DNA of 43,794 nt from a virus. Both the position numbers and the translations under genes were made by a program. Positions within the stretch are counted from its first letter, which is position 1; every line of letters starts with the position of its first letter. The notes below the pieces were generated by a model, which did not search any database, had not been told where the DNA came from, and was given only the letters and a program-made list of their open reading frames with translations. Positions 14,571 through 22,205 of the stretch are shown here, piece after piece. Where the stretch lies: positions 1 to 43,794 of IMG/VR virus record IMGVR_UViG_3300046532_004697; one strand, 5' to 3'.

Positions 14571-16120
14571 CTGGCCACGCTTATGCCGCTATCAAGGTTC
14601 CCAAAGTCAATGCCCATTTTTTTATGGTATACGTTGATTGCATTAGTCGTATACAGGGAGTCAATCGGAAGAAGGGGTTCGGAGTCTAAATACTCAAGAA
14701 TTTTAGGTATTGAGGATACCTTAACAACCTGAAAATGCGTGCCGCCAAAAATGGCACCTATTACCGGACAGCAAGCCAGACAATTGTATTTTATATTTAC
14801 TATTGCGGGAATCAGCTTCCTGATCATTTCGGGCTGAAAATAAAAGGAGAGCGGATGGCAGTAGTCAATCAGAGTTAACGTGTTTGAACTTGACCACATG
14901 CTCCTGATGAGGTCCCAGTCTTCCGGAGCTTCTGCGATGGCTTTTTCTATGTCGGGGATGTTTGAGTCATTTAGCTTGACGTCATCTTCAATTATTGCAA
15001 CGTGGTCCAAGTGTTGGGATTCTCTTTGTATTTTCTTCAAGAGATTGTAGTGGGACATATAGCAACCAAGCGTTCCGAGTTGGTATTTCTCTAAATTAAG
15101 AACATCGAGCTTTTCATCGAAATAGGCCTTGGACTCAAGAAATCTATTCCTTTTGAAGAACTTATGGTATTCGCCACCTGACTGAATGGATCTTGAGGTC
15201 GGCTTAACCGCAGGGAACCTCTCAAAGGGCAATTGGGTAGTTGAAAGCTGAAGGTTTGTTGATTCTGCTTTTTGTGTGTCTTGATCTAGATTAATGTAAA
15301 ATATAAAGTCGAGAAGTTGTTTTTTGGGGATTATTTTTTTTCTACCATAATTGAATTGCGGGCTTTCAATAAACTCGTTGAGCTCTTCCTCTTTCATGCT
15401 CCAGAAGTCGGGGTATGTTGACTTATTTGTTTCGAAATCGCTAAAAGGGTGGTTGGTGCTGCTTACGAACGAAAAGGACTCCCCTTTTATCTTGGATAAG
15501 TTCAGGGCTTTTTCGAGAATTGTTCCCAGAGGGGCTGAGATGCAGTCTTCTTTGTTCCAGATTGATGAGTCGGACTTAAGGAAGGCTTTGTAGTGATCCA
15601 TTGACTCTTCTGAGCTATAGTCGCTAGGAATGGGCCTGTAATAGTTTTGGAGCCAGTAGGTGTTGGAGAGGGCTTTTGTTATTCTTTTAGCTCCAGAGTT
15701 TGTGACGTAATAGCATTTTAGGTCGCCAATGGGTTCTGTGGATAGATTTATAATATCAGATTTTTCGTTGATATTCGGATTTATGGATAGGAAGGAAAGG
15801 AAATCAGAGTAGCAAACATTATCCTCTAAAATGAAGGCTCCGTCCAAACCTTCGTCTATAATGCGTTGGTATAAGGAGTAGTGAGTTAGGTATTTTCCGA
15901 TCTGATCGGGATATTGGGAGAAGAATAACTTATGAGGCAAGCTTACTGGGTCTAGGGTCAAATTAAACTCTGAGGAAAGCGATGCATAATCATCGGAAAT
16001 TAAGGGCTCAACCCTTTCCCAGTCTTGGGGGTTAGAATCCTTTAGGAGAGATAAAACATTCTGAAGCTTAAACCATCTTTGTTTATCGACTCCACTTATG
16101 AAGAAGAATTTGGAATTCAT
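14567..16120 (-). CDS. tandem GT25 glycosyltransferase with a degenerate N-terminal copy
   Basis: A 517-residue protein made of two GT25-like domains. The C-terminal one (about 265-517) has FIFYINLD, GTLGCYMSHYNLL and AIIEDDVKL, and closely parallels the single-domain protein at 10530-11282. The N-terminal one (about 1-240) keeps GKYLTHYSLYQRII and FILEDNVCY, but the acidic EDD becomes EDN and the start motif is eroded, so it may be inactive or recognise a second acceptor. Two domains in one chain suggest a processive or two-step enzyme. Confidence 0.75.
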   Translation of the reverse strand: MNSKFFFISGVDKQRWFKLQNVLSLLKDSNPQDWERVEPLISDDYASLSSEFNLTLDPVSLPHKLFFSQYPDQIGKYLTHYSLYQRIIDEGLDGAFILEDNVCYSDFLSFLSINPNINEKSDIINLSTEPIGDLKCYYVTNSGAKRITKALSNTYWLQNYYRPIPSDYSSEESMDHYKAFLKSDSSIWNKEDCISAPLGTILEKALNLSKIKGESFSFVSSTNHPFSDFETNKSTYPDFWSMKEEELNEFIESPQFNYGRKKIIPKKQLLDFIFYINLDQDTQKAESTNLQLSTTQLPFERFPAVKPTSRSIQSGGEYHKFFKRNRFLESKAYFDEKLDVLNLEKYQLGTLGCYMSHYNLLKKIQRESQHLDHVAIIEDDVKLNDSNIPDIEKAIAEAPEDWDLIRSMWSSSNTLTLIDYCHPLSFYFQPEMIRKLIPAIVNIKYNCLACCPVIGAIFGGTHFQVVKVSSIPKILEYLDSEPLLPIDSLYTTNAINVYHKKMGIDFGNLDSGISVAR

Positions 16121-16129
16121 AAGTTGGGG

Positions 16130-16336
16130 CTACTTGTGTTTATTGAGCTCTTTTAGATATTCTGGCCAAAAAAACCTCCAAGCTTCGTAGTCGTTGTTTT
16201 CCTTCGCGACCATAAGTTCGTGCTCGTAAATCATAAGCCAATTGCGTTGGGATTCATTAAATTTAGTATCAGAGGGTTGCGGACTGTGTTTTGAAACGCA
16301 GCTTGTTAGCATGAGCAACAATATAATGAACCGCAC
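16130..16336 (-). CDS. small lipoprotein
   Basis: Sixty-eight residues from a GTG start. RFIILLLMLTSC forms a signal with lipobox LTSC, so it is probably membrane-anchored by lipid. The remaining 55 residues are soluble and Trp-rich (RNWLMIYEHELM, YEAWRFFWPEYL). Function unknown. Confidence 0.5.
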   Translation of the reverse strand: MRFIILLLMLTSCVSKHSPQPSDTKFNESQRNWLMIYEHELMVAKENNDYEAWRFFWPEYLKELNKHK

Positions 16337-16344
16337 ATATTGTG

Positions 16345-17226
16345 TTACACGTCATTTTTAAAGTAGCTGGATATGGATTCTACTAAAGCGTCCTCTACAT
16401 GCCTAACTTTTATGTAATTCTCAAGCTTGCTAGTGTTAAGGACACAATTAGAACGGGGGGTTTTAATTATTTCAGAGAAGCTCTCCAGACTATCGAAAAA
16501 CTCAAAATCTTTATCGATTGGAGAATGTTTTTTTATTAAATCTACAACTGATTTAGTATCTGTGCTCCCTTTATTTGTAATATTGTAAATTCCGTGAGGA
16601 ACTTTTTGCTCAAGCAGCTCTATAACGTATTTTGCGAAATCACCCCTATGAGATAAGGAGTTTTCGGCATTTAATAATTTGTCATAAGAAAGTAGTTTTG
16701 TTAAATAATTTCTTGGAGACTCATGTTCGTCAAACGGTATTCGTAATCTAAAAATGTACGACCTTGGGTTGTGTTTTAATATCATTTTTTCACACAGAGC
16801 TTTCGTTCCGCTATAAAAACTACCGTTTTGAAAATCAAAATTAGCCTCGTCTTTTTCGGAAAACTTTTTCGAATATCCGTTATAAATGCATCCAGAAGAT
16901 ATTTGAACTAAAGTGGAGTGATTGGTGGTGCAAAAATTAGCCAAGTTGGTGGGAAGGATAATGTTTCCCATAATGGTGTCACCTTTATTTGACTCGCAAG
17001 CATCAACATTTGGTTTGCCAACGTATCCCGCGCAATTTATTATTGTAGAGTTCTTGAAGGGTTTTTTCCAGTCGTTTTGGTGGATATAAGCATAACTGGA
17101 AAACGTTTTGAAATCCGTATAGTCAACATCAGACCTGCTGAGAGCAAGATAGTTTAAGCCTCTTTCCTTGAGCTCTTTGATGATGGCTTCTGCTATATAG
17201 CCATTTTTCCCTAGCACTATGTACAT
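16345..17226 (-). CDS. NAD(P)-dependent sugar reductase/epimerase, RmlD-like
   Basis: A 293-residue extended short-chain dehydrogenase: N-terminal GKNGYIAEAI in the nucleotide-binding position (GxxGxI), INCAGYVG, ISSGCIYNG with the active-site Ser/Thr, and YSGTKALCEK with the YxxxK pair. RmlD-type enzymes make dTDP-rhamnose; related epimerases make other deoxysugars, so the exact sugar is open. It follows a lipoprotein and pyrophosphatase genes and probably feeds the glycosyltransferases. Confidence 0.75.
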   Translation of the reverse strand: MYIVLGKNGYIAEAIIKELKERGLNYLALSRSDVDYTDFKTFSSYAYIHQNDWKKPFKNSTIINCAGYVGKPNVDACESNKGDTIMGNIILPTNLANFCTTNHSTLVQISSGCIYNGYSKKFSEKDEANFDFQNGSFYSGTKALCEKMILKHNPRSYIFRLRIPFDEHESPRNYLTKLLSYDKLLNAENSLSHRGDFAKYVIELLEQKVPHGIYNITNKGSTDTKSVVDLIKKHSPIDKDFEFFDSLESFSEIIKTPRSNCVLNTSKLENYIKVRHVEDALVESISSYFKNDV

Positions 17227-17342
17227 TATTTCTTAAACTTATTATCAATCCATACCTTATAGGTATATAGGGCCATTAGTATAGCTATAAAAAGTAGGCC
17301 GTCCGTCCAGTTTAATTCCCAGAGTTCGTTAAGTCCGTCCAT
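17226..17342 (-). CDS. 38-residue single-span membrane protein
   Basis: Frame MDGLNELWELNWTDG, then a hydrophobic helix LLFIAILMALYTYKVW and a basic tail. Its stop overlaps the reductase ATG by one base (TAATG), and its start overlaps the previous small gene by 31 bases in another frame. That geometry argues for translation. Confidence 0.5.
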   Translation of the reverse strand: MDGLNELWELNWTDGLLFIAILMALYTYKVWIDNKFKK

Positions 17343-17419
17343 TTATTTTTCTCCCATTTATTTTCTTCAAAATAAAGAATTAATCCGTAAAAAACACTTA
17401 ATATTAATATGATAGTCAT
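17312..17419 (-). CDS. 35-residue single-span membrane protein
   Basis: MTIILILSVFYGLILYFE gives an N-terminal membrane helix, followed by ENKWEKNKWTDLTNSGN. The ATG overlaps the pyrophosphatase stop (ATGA). Overlapping tiny membrane proteins can be lysis or antiholin pairs, but there is no direct evidence. Confidence 0.45.
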   Translation of the reverse strand: MTIILILSVFYGLILYFEENKWEKNKWTDLTNSGN

Positions 17420-17937
17420 TTTAATAAACTTTCTGTAATTATTTGATAAGCTGTATCTTTTTCGTGCCAATCGAAAACTTTAACTTCTTTATTATTTAAC
17501 TCTTTATAGTGGAGGAAAAAGTTTTTTGAGATTTCTAAAAACATTGGATCAATGTCTGATAGCGATTTATAGTCGCGGACATGAGAAGTTGGAACTCCTA
17601 AAATTTTGTAATCTTTATGGAGACCAGCTTTAGAACCTTCGTCTTCCATGTCAAGAACACCTATAACTTTGCATTCTACGACAGTGCCTCTATCTATGGG
17701 TATTCTGTTGTAAACTAGAATATCAAGAGGATCTCCGTCATCCGCATAAGTTGAAGGTATAAAGCCATAGTTTGAGGGATAAACCATAGCACTAGTTAAG
17801 CTTCTGTCGTACCTAAAAAATCCTAAGGGATCATATTCGTATTTAGTGCTTTTCCCTTTCGGTATTTCCACAACAGCCTCAACTATATTGGGACTCATTA
17901 CATGGGGCTTGATTTGATATAAGTTAGCGCAGCTCAT
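17416..17937 (-). CDS. ppa: family I inorganic pyrophosphatase
   Basis: About 173 residues, close to the 175 of the E. coli enzyme. Conserved features: VVEIPKGKSTKYEYD, YPSNYGFIPST, DGDPLDILVYNR (the metal-binding DxDPxD signature), and GVLDMEDEGSKAG with a long DxKI-like segment. It hydrolyses PPi to phosphate and would pull polymerase and sugar-nucleotide reactions forward. The start at 17937 overlaps the upstream gene by 14 bases; a TTG start 15 bases earlier is less likely. Phage-encoded pyrophosphatases are uncommon. It lies next to sugar-nucleotide and sulfate-activation genes, where PPi is released. Confidence 0.85.
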   Translation of the reverse strand: MSCANLYQIKPHVMSPNIVEAVVEIPKGKSTKYEYDPLGFFRYDRSLTSAMVYPSNYGFIPSTYADDGDPLDILVYNRIPIDRGTVVECKVIGVLDMEDEGSKAGLHKDYKILGVPTSHVRDYKSLSDIDPMFLEISKNFFLHYKELNNKEVKVFDWHEKDTAYQIITESLLK

Positions 17938-18433
17938 CAAGTAAATCTTCAAGGTTCATTTCTTCAAGGTCTCCAGACTCAGCCTGTTCTATGCTTTTTA
18001 AGGTTAACTCTTTCTGCTCGTTAACTTTTTCTTGAGAGAAGCCCCAAAATGTTATTTCCCATAAAATATGGGCAACCATTTCCTCATTTGTGAAATTAAG
18101 CGGATTGGAGACCTCGTAGCTAAGAACATCACACCAGTCGCAAAAATCAACCGCAAAATTCTCATCCGAGATTTCGTCGTACAGGAAGACATCAACATAA
18201 GGCTCTTCCGTATCCTTATCAACAATCCTGAAGTTAATTGCATATTTTTCCTCGGGATTGCTTGGCTTTTGCATTCGTATGGAGTCAAAGGCTTTGCTGA
18301 ATGAGTAATCAATCTCCATCATCTTCTGGCGATATTCGGAGTCGCTATAAATACTATCCAGATAATACTCCCTATGAATGACGTTAAAAACTCTTTTGTA
18401 GCTAACTTTATTAATTAGATCCTTAAAGGTCAT
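17924..18433 (-). CDS. DUF6557-like hypothetical protein
   Basis: A 169-residue acidic protein beginning MTFKDLINKVSYKRVF with a C-terminal region HILWEITFWGFSQEKV that closely resembles what I recall of DUF6557 (MTFKELL start and AHILWEMTFFGF). Role unknown. It is coupled to the pyrophosphatase by a 14-base overlap. Confidence 0.6.
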   Translation of the reverse strand: MTFKDLINKVSYKRVFNVIHREYYLDSIYSDSEYRQKMMEIDYSFSKAFDSIRMQKPSNPEEKYAINFRIVDKDTEEPYVDVFLYDEISDENFAVDFCDWCDVLSYEVSNPLNFTNEEMVAHILWEITFWGFSQEKVNEQKELTLKSIEQAESGDLEEMNLEDLLDELR

Positions 18434-18672
18434 ATTAGTTTATTTTTCAAAATATGGTTTAGTGGATTATAATATTTACCCTCATTTGTTTCAATGTAAT
18501 TTAAGTAAATTTTTTTCTGAACCTCAATTAGTCTATTCTGGAGCTTAATTGCTTTGTCCTGAGTGTAGATAGTCTCCTTGAGCTCGAATATCTCTTTGCT
18601 TGCTTTATGGTTTTCATAAATAAGAAAGCTGATAATTAGAAAATATATTAATCTAAAAACAAAATCCCTCAC
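18430..18672 (-). CDS. membrane-anchored coiled-coil small protein
   Basis: Eighty residues from a GTG start: a membrane helix (FVFRLIYFLIISFLIY) and then a helical, probably coiled-coil, segment with heptad spacing (ASKEIFELKETIYTQDKAIK). A GTG start and ATGA overlap downstream fit the local style. An i-spanin-like role is possible, though weakly supported. Confidence 0.45.
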   Translation of the reverse strand: MRDFVFRLIYFLIISFLIYENHKASKEIFELKETIYTQDKAIKLQNRLIEVQKKIYLNYIETNEGKYYNPLNHILKNKLI

Positions 18673-18680
18673 ACCTTCTT

Positions 18681-18860
18681 TTACACTTTTTTATTATATC
18701 TGGGATGAAGGGTGCTCAGACCGCAATACATTGCCCAAATAAATGAGACAATAGATAAATAGGACCCTTCTAGGGCTAGTGTTAGGGCTGTGAAAATATT
18801 CAGTATGCAGAAAATTAATAATAACCTCCCCAAAGTGTTTAATTTCCGCCAAGGTCTCAT
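18681..18860 (-). CDS. 59-residue two-span membrane protein
   Basis: Two hydrophobic helices (LLLIFCILNIFTALTLAL and SIVSFIWAMYCGL) with a basic N-terminus MRPWRK and a basic C-terminus. It fits between the kinase fusion gene and the membrane coiled-coil gene. A small holin-like topology is possible. Confidence 0.5.
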   Translation of the reverse strand: MRPWRKLNTLGRLLLIFCILNIFTALTLALEGSYLSIVSFIWAMYCGLSTLHPRYNKKV

Positions 18861-18869
18861 ATAGATATA

Positions 18870-19712
18870 TTACTTGAGGTCTAAGCCTTTTCCTGTAAAA
18901 GGGTTTTGCCCTCCAGTATTAACTTTTTTGCCTTTTTGGTTTATTTCGCCTTTTCGTATTTTAGTGGCTGAAACTTCTTGAATTTCCTTTGATAGCTCTA
19001 ATTGCTCTATATTGTAACCTACTCCCCTCCCGTAAAAAATATCAGTAATGTTTGGAAGCTCTACCACTTTAATTCTATTGCCAAACTCGGGGCAGGCTGC
19101 ATATATTTCATTCTTAACCCTCTCAAAGTCATATGGGTTTGATTTATCCGTTCCGCCCACATCTCTTAGAGCTATACAGCACTGACCTGACCTTTTTATT
19201 GATTCTTCGACTAAAGTCTTATGTCCGACGTGAAAGGGCTGATATCGGCCTATTAGGAGTGCTGTAGGAGCTTGATTGTTCCACATCTCTGGCTGAAGAA
19301 TTCCTAGAACCTGATCGAGCCATTCTTGAGGAGTCCCCTCTTTAAGTTGAATGTCATATTTTGTTGGGGGTTCAAACATTTTGTTGGTGTCCTCAAATCT
19401 ACCTTCCTGTATTCGGTTCACCCAAATGGTGAAATCCGCATTAAACAACCCCCTTGCCTTTTCGGTAGGACAAATAAAGTCCGCTACGGAAAAAGATCCG
19501 TATTTGGAGCTAAACTCACACAGTTTGCCCATTCGTCTGGAGTGTTCAAGCCTATCCTCCTCCGTGAAACCTAGATCTTTGCTGATTTCGGAACGTACGG
19601 CATCAGCATTAAACCAGACAGCTTTCAGTTTGGGCACCAAGATTTCCGCTAGGGTGGTTTTGCCACTTCCCGGAAGGCCCATTATTAATATTTTACGCTT
19701 TAAAGATTGCAT
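18870..19712 (-). CDS. APS kinase-like domain fused to a nucleotidyltransferase domain
   Basis: A 280-residue fusion. N-terminal about 1-140: P-loop GLPGSGKT (12-19), WFNADAVRSEISKDLGF and a LEHSRRMGKL region, then FEDTNKMFEPPTKYD, all in the order of adenylylsulfate kinase (CysC), which makes PAPS. C-terminal from about 150: LLIGRYQPFHVGHKTLVEE with the HxGH nucleotidyltransferase signature and SATKIRKGEI. The latter resembles NMN adenylyltransferase or cytidylyltransferase enzymes. Similar fusions occur in marine phages. With sulfotransferase genes in the same region, PAPS supply is a plausible role, but the natural substrate is not proven. Confidence 0.65.
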   Translation of the reverse strand: MQSLKRKILIMGLPGSGKTTLAEILVPKLKAVWFNADAVRSEISKDLGFTEEDRLEHSRRMGKLCEFSSKYGSFSVADFICPTEKARGLFNADFTIWVNRIQEGRFEDTNKMFEPPTKYDIQLKEGTPQEWLDQVLGILQPEMWNNQAPTALLIGRYQPFHVGHKTLVEESIKRSGQCCIALRDVGGTDKSNPYDFERVKNEIYAACPEFGNRIKVVELPNITDIFYGRGVGYNIEQLELSKEIQEVSATKIRKGEINQKGKKVNTGGQNPFTGKGLDLK

Positions 19713-19733
19713 ACAGCGATATTACACGCAGTA

Positions 19734-19901
19734 TCACTTCCATTTGCAATAATTCGGATCTTTAGACCTTCTTCTCCTCATGTAGTCTCTTTTTTGCCGC
19801 TTTCTCTCCTCGGGGTCTTTGGAGTCATACTTTTTCCTAGCTTTTCTTAAAGACTCTTTGCCCTTGAGCGATCCAGCATATTTTTTATGTCTATCGTCCA
19901 C
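19734..19901 (-). CDS. small basic protein with GTG start in a repeat
   Basis: Fifty-five residues read from GTG: VDDRHKKYAGSLKGKESL then a highly basic C-terminus (RKRQKRDYMRRRRSKDPNY) and CKWK. The GTG lies in the leftmost copy of the GTGGACGAT motif. Its basic composition suggests nucleic-acid or virion binding. It follows the 47-bp repeat tract. Confidence 0.55.
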   Translation of the reverse strand: MDDRHKKYAGSLKGKESLRKARKKYDSKDPEERKRQKRDYMRRRRSKDPNYCKWK

Positions 19902-20033
19902 TTTGTTGGGTTGTGGGCCAGGAAAACTTTTTCAGCATATCGTCCACTATAGCTATATGTTTAACCAGGAAAATTTCTGCAGTATATCGTCCACTATAAT
20001 TCTGTCTTCGCCCAGGAAAATTTTTCCATCAAA
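19873..20033 (-). repeat. 47-bp tandem repeat tract with a repeated GTG-start cassette
   Basis: Blocks of about 30 bases at 19873-19901, 19918-19947 and 19965-19994, plus a shorter one from 20012, are separated by unlike 16-17-base segments, giving a period of 45-47. On the minus strand each full block begins GTGGACGATA and ends near TTTTCCTGG. Each opens a tiny frame (VDDILQKFSW, VDDMLKKFSW, or MEKFSW at the first). The motif also occurs at 20828-20836 and 20851-20859. Confidence 0.8.
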
Positions 20034-20610
20034 GAACTTCTTCTACATTACCCTTCTGTTTCAGTAGATGGTTAAATAGGGGGAAGACGTGGTCATCGCA
20101 TTTATCTATGCTATCGGAGCCATAGGTGGGCCAGAAAACATCATAACTAATAAAGCCCTTCATTAGGTGGGCTTGCTTGTGCTCTTCGTGATTGGCGGGC
20201 TTAACATTCTCTCTAGCAACATTAACCAAGATACCTCCGTTAATCGTGATCCATTGAGCTTCGTTTTTAAATCTAACATCAGTAACGAAAACATAGTAAT
20301 CAGATTTTAGGTATTCAACTACTTCGGGTTGAATTTTTTCAATCCAGCAATTTTGATCTAACTCTCTCCTGATGTTGGTTCCGTATGTGACGAGAAGCGG
20401 ACGAATTAACTCCTTTTCTTTATCTTCCTCGGTAAAGGCTGAAATGCCTGTATATTTGGACAGCAGCTCATCGCATTCGCCTTTAAGGGCATCAGCAAAG
20501 GCTACCCTTACGGCTTTTTTGCCATGCTTCTCAAGGAGAAGTTTGGAACGCTCGAAGAAAGTGTCTTTGCCTGATCTAGCAAAACCTGATACTCCTATTA
20601 ATTGACTCAT
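20029..20610 (-). CDS. deoxynucleoside monophosphate kinase
   Basis: A 193-residue P-loop kinase: GVSGFARSGKDTFF at residues 6-19 and VTDVRFKNEAQWI in the C-terminal half, a pairing known from T4-type phage dNMP kinases that turn dNMPs from host DNA into dNDPs. Typical length for the family. It has no membrane or targeting signals. Its stop abuts the repeat tract, and a GTG-start gene lies upstream. Confidence 0.75.
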   Translation of the reverse strand: MSQLIGVSGFARSGKDTFFERSKLLLEKHGKKAVRVAFADALKGECDELLSKYTGISAFTEEDKEKELIRPLLVTYGTNIRRELDQNCWIEKIQPEVVEYLKSDYYVFVTDVRFKNEAQWITINGGILVNVARENVKPANHEEHKQAHLMKGFISYDVFWPTYGSDSIDKCDDHVFPLFNHLLKQKGNVEEVL

Positions 20611-20632
20611 ATTTTTTGTTTGTTTATTTTGT

Positions 20633-20836
20633 TTACTCTAAATCTATTTCCATTTCTCCGTTACCGGCATCGAGAAGCTCTTTTATCTTCTCTTGTAGGG
20701 CTCCAACCATAACAAATGTATTAATATCAAACTCATTAAGGTACCTTTCCACTATATCATCAAGCTCAAAGCGAAATGCATCGGTCTGCTCATCGTAATC
20801 TTTTGGCCCTCCATAATTTACATCGTCATCGTCCAC
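20633..20836 (-). CDS. small acidic hypothetical protein, GTG start
   Basis: Sixty-seven residues: VDDDDVNYGGPKDYDEQ, then a helical region FELDDIVERYLNEFDINTF and an acidic tail. The GTG is part of the GTGGACGAT motif at 20828-20836. Helix composition resembles small phage proteins with a RYLNEF-type segment. Coupled region of unknown role. Confidence 0.5.
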   Translation of the reverse strand: MDDDDVNYGGPKDYDEQTDAFRFELDDIVERYLNEFDINTFVMVGALQEKIKELLDAGNGEMEIDLE

Positions 20837-20858
20837 AATTAATAATAATTATCGTCCA

Positions 20859-22205
20859 CTAATTTTCTATTGTTTTTTTTGATGTAGGGCCACTTGGGGG
20901 TCCGAAGTGTTTTCTGGGTGAATTTAGAGCTTCAGTTAGAGTCATGCCTTTTTTTTTCATACGGACAGAGATTGCTGCCGCAGTAAGGTCGCATTCTGGA
21001 TGGGCATCTATAGCCTTTTGTGTTGATTTATAATAAACTCCTTTATAGGTCATTTCTTCCTTCTTGTCTAAGAGAAATTTAATTGCCTCTTCTGTAGACT
21101 GACCCATATGTTTGACGCGATACCAGACTGCTTTATGGTTCACATTATGCTTGTTGCAGGCTAATTGAGAAGAAGTGTATTCAACGCCAAAAACTATAAC
21201 GGGAACACCTTGGCAGGTTGAGTCTACAGGTTTAGTTAAAGCCTCTTCTAGTGACAACCCTCCAATTTTCATGCGGTTGTCGACGGTAGAATCATCTATT
21301 CCATATTCCCTGCAAGCACCAGCCTTACATGGAAAAACTTTACCAAACACAGTGACCTGCTGTGCTTCGCTAGGGCCAGAGACAGCTCCCCCTATAGTTA
21401 GATTATATCCTTTGGGATATAAAGATCGTTCTTTAATATATTTTTGTTCTAAGGCGAGAAGCTCTTCTCTGGTATCAGCTGAGTCAATCTCTTTTATTTC
21501 AAAGTCTTCTTTAGGATATTTAAGCAGTGCTGGCTTGATTCCATTCGGATTATGTTTTGCTACTGTTCGCTTAGAAGTTTTAATGTGAAGCTTTATTCTC
21601 TCCTCTAGAAGTAAAAAAGTTTGACCTATATATAACCTCTTGCTTCCCTCCCCATTCCAATAAGGGGAATCTGGCCGAAGGTGGTGGATTAATTCGTAAA
21701 TTTTACCACCCTCATCAGGATCACGACGGCAAATTGGCTTGCTAACTGCTTGTTCTGGACTCATGCCTAGATGGAGCCTGCTCCTTAAAGTCCCTACATT
21801 CATGCCAAATTTTTCAGCCAAAGCTACTCGCGATGGATAGATCTTGCCGAAACAGGTAATAGTTTTGTCTATAATGCCTAGATTTACAGCTTCTGTAGGA
21901 GACATTTTTAGTGTGAGAAGTCTATGCTGTAACATTGAATATGTTATACCGTAGGCTTCGGCTAGTTTTCTTTCAGAAGGGTAAGTTATGCCATTAGCTG
22001 TTATAGCTTTGGCTCGACAGCCATTTTCTGGTTTTGGTCTATCTTCAAGACCAAATGCCTGATTGATTGTCCATTTTCTTTTAAGTCTGAATTCGACCAT
22101 TTTAATTTTGGTCTTAGTATCAAAACCATAATGCCTACAAGCTTCGCTAACTGAAGGGTATTTTACACCTTCAACGATTATAGGTTTACTGTTGTTTTTA
22201 CTCAT
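20859..22205 (-). CDS. GIY-YIG homing endonuclease with six DNA-binding repeats
   Basis: A 448-residue protein. A GIY-YIG nuclease domain sits at about 168-275: KIYELIH, LYIGQT (191-196), catalytic Arg about 203, Glu about 253 and GYNLTIGG (266-273). Three related helix-turn-helix (NUMOD-like) repeats precede it (each like VxGxxYPSxxxAxxxYG with xxxRL...SxxEA) and three follow. This layout is that of a homing endonuclease with modular DNA recognition. The stop TAG overlaps a GTG by one base. It overlaps the cytosine methyltransferase gene by eight bases, so it may have been inserted beside it or act with it. Confidence 0.8.
   Translation of the reverse strand: MSKNNSKPIIVEGVKYPSVSEACRHYGFDTKTKIKMVEFRLKRKWTINQAFGLEDRPKPENGCRAKAITANGITYPSERKLAEAYGITYSMLQHRLLTLKMSPTEAVNLGIIDKTITCFGKIYPSRVALAEKFGMNVGTLRSRLHLGMSPEQAVSKPICRRDPDEGGKIYELIHHLRPDSPYWNGEGSKRLYIGQTFLLLEERIKLHIKTSKRTVAKHNPNGIKPALLKYPKEDFEIKEIDSADTREELLALEQKYIKERSLYPKGYNLTIGGAVSGPSEAQQVTVFGKVFPCKAGACREYGIDDSTVDNRMKIGGLSLEEALTKPVDSTCQGVPVIVFGVEYTSSQLACNKHNVNHKAVWYRVKHMGQSTEEAIKFLLDKKEEMTYKGVYYKSTQKAIDAHPECDLTAAAISVRMKKKGMTLTEALNSPRKHFGPPSGPTSKKTIEN

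Noticed and set aside
19873-20033. CRISPR array reading of the 47-bp repeats
   Set aside because: There are only three to four imperfect copies, the gaps are 16-17 bases, no cas gene is near, and the blocks read as start regions for small frames.
21175-21588. Plus-strand frame of 137 residues inside the homing endonuclease gene
   Set aside because: It is antisense to conserved GIY-YIG motifs and has no promoter or start context.
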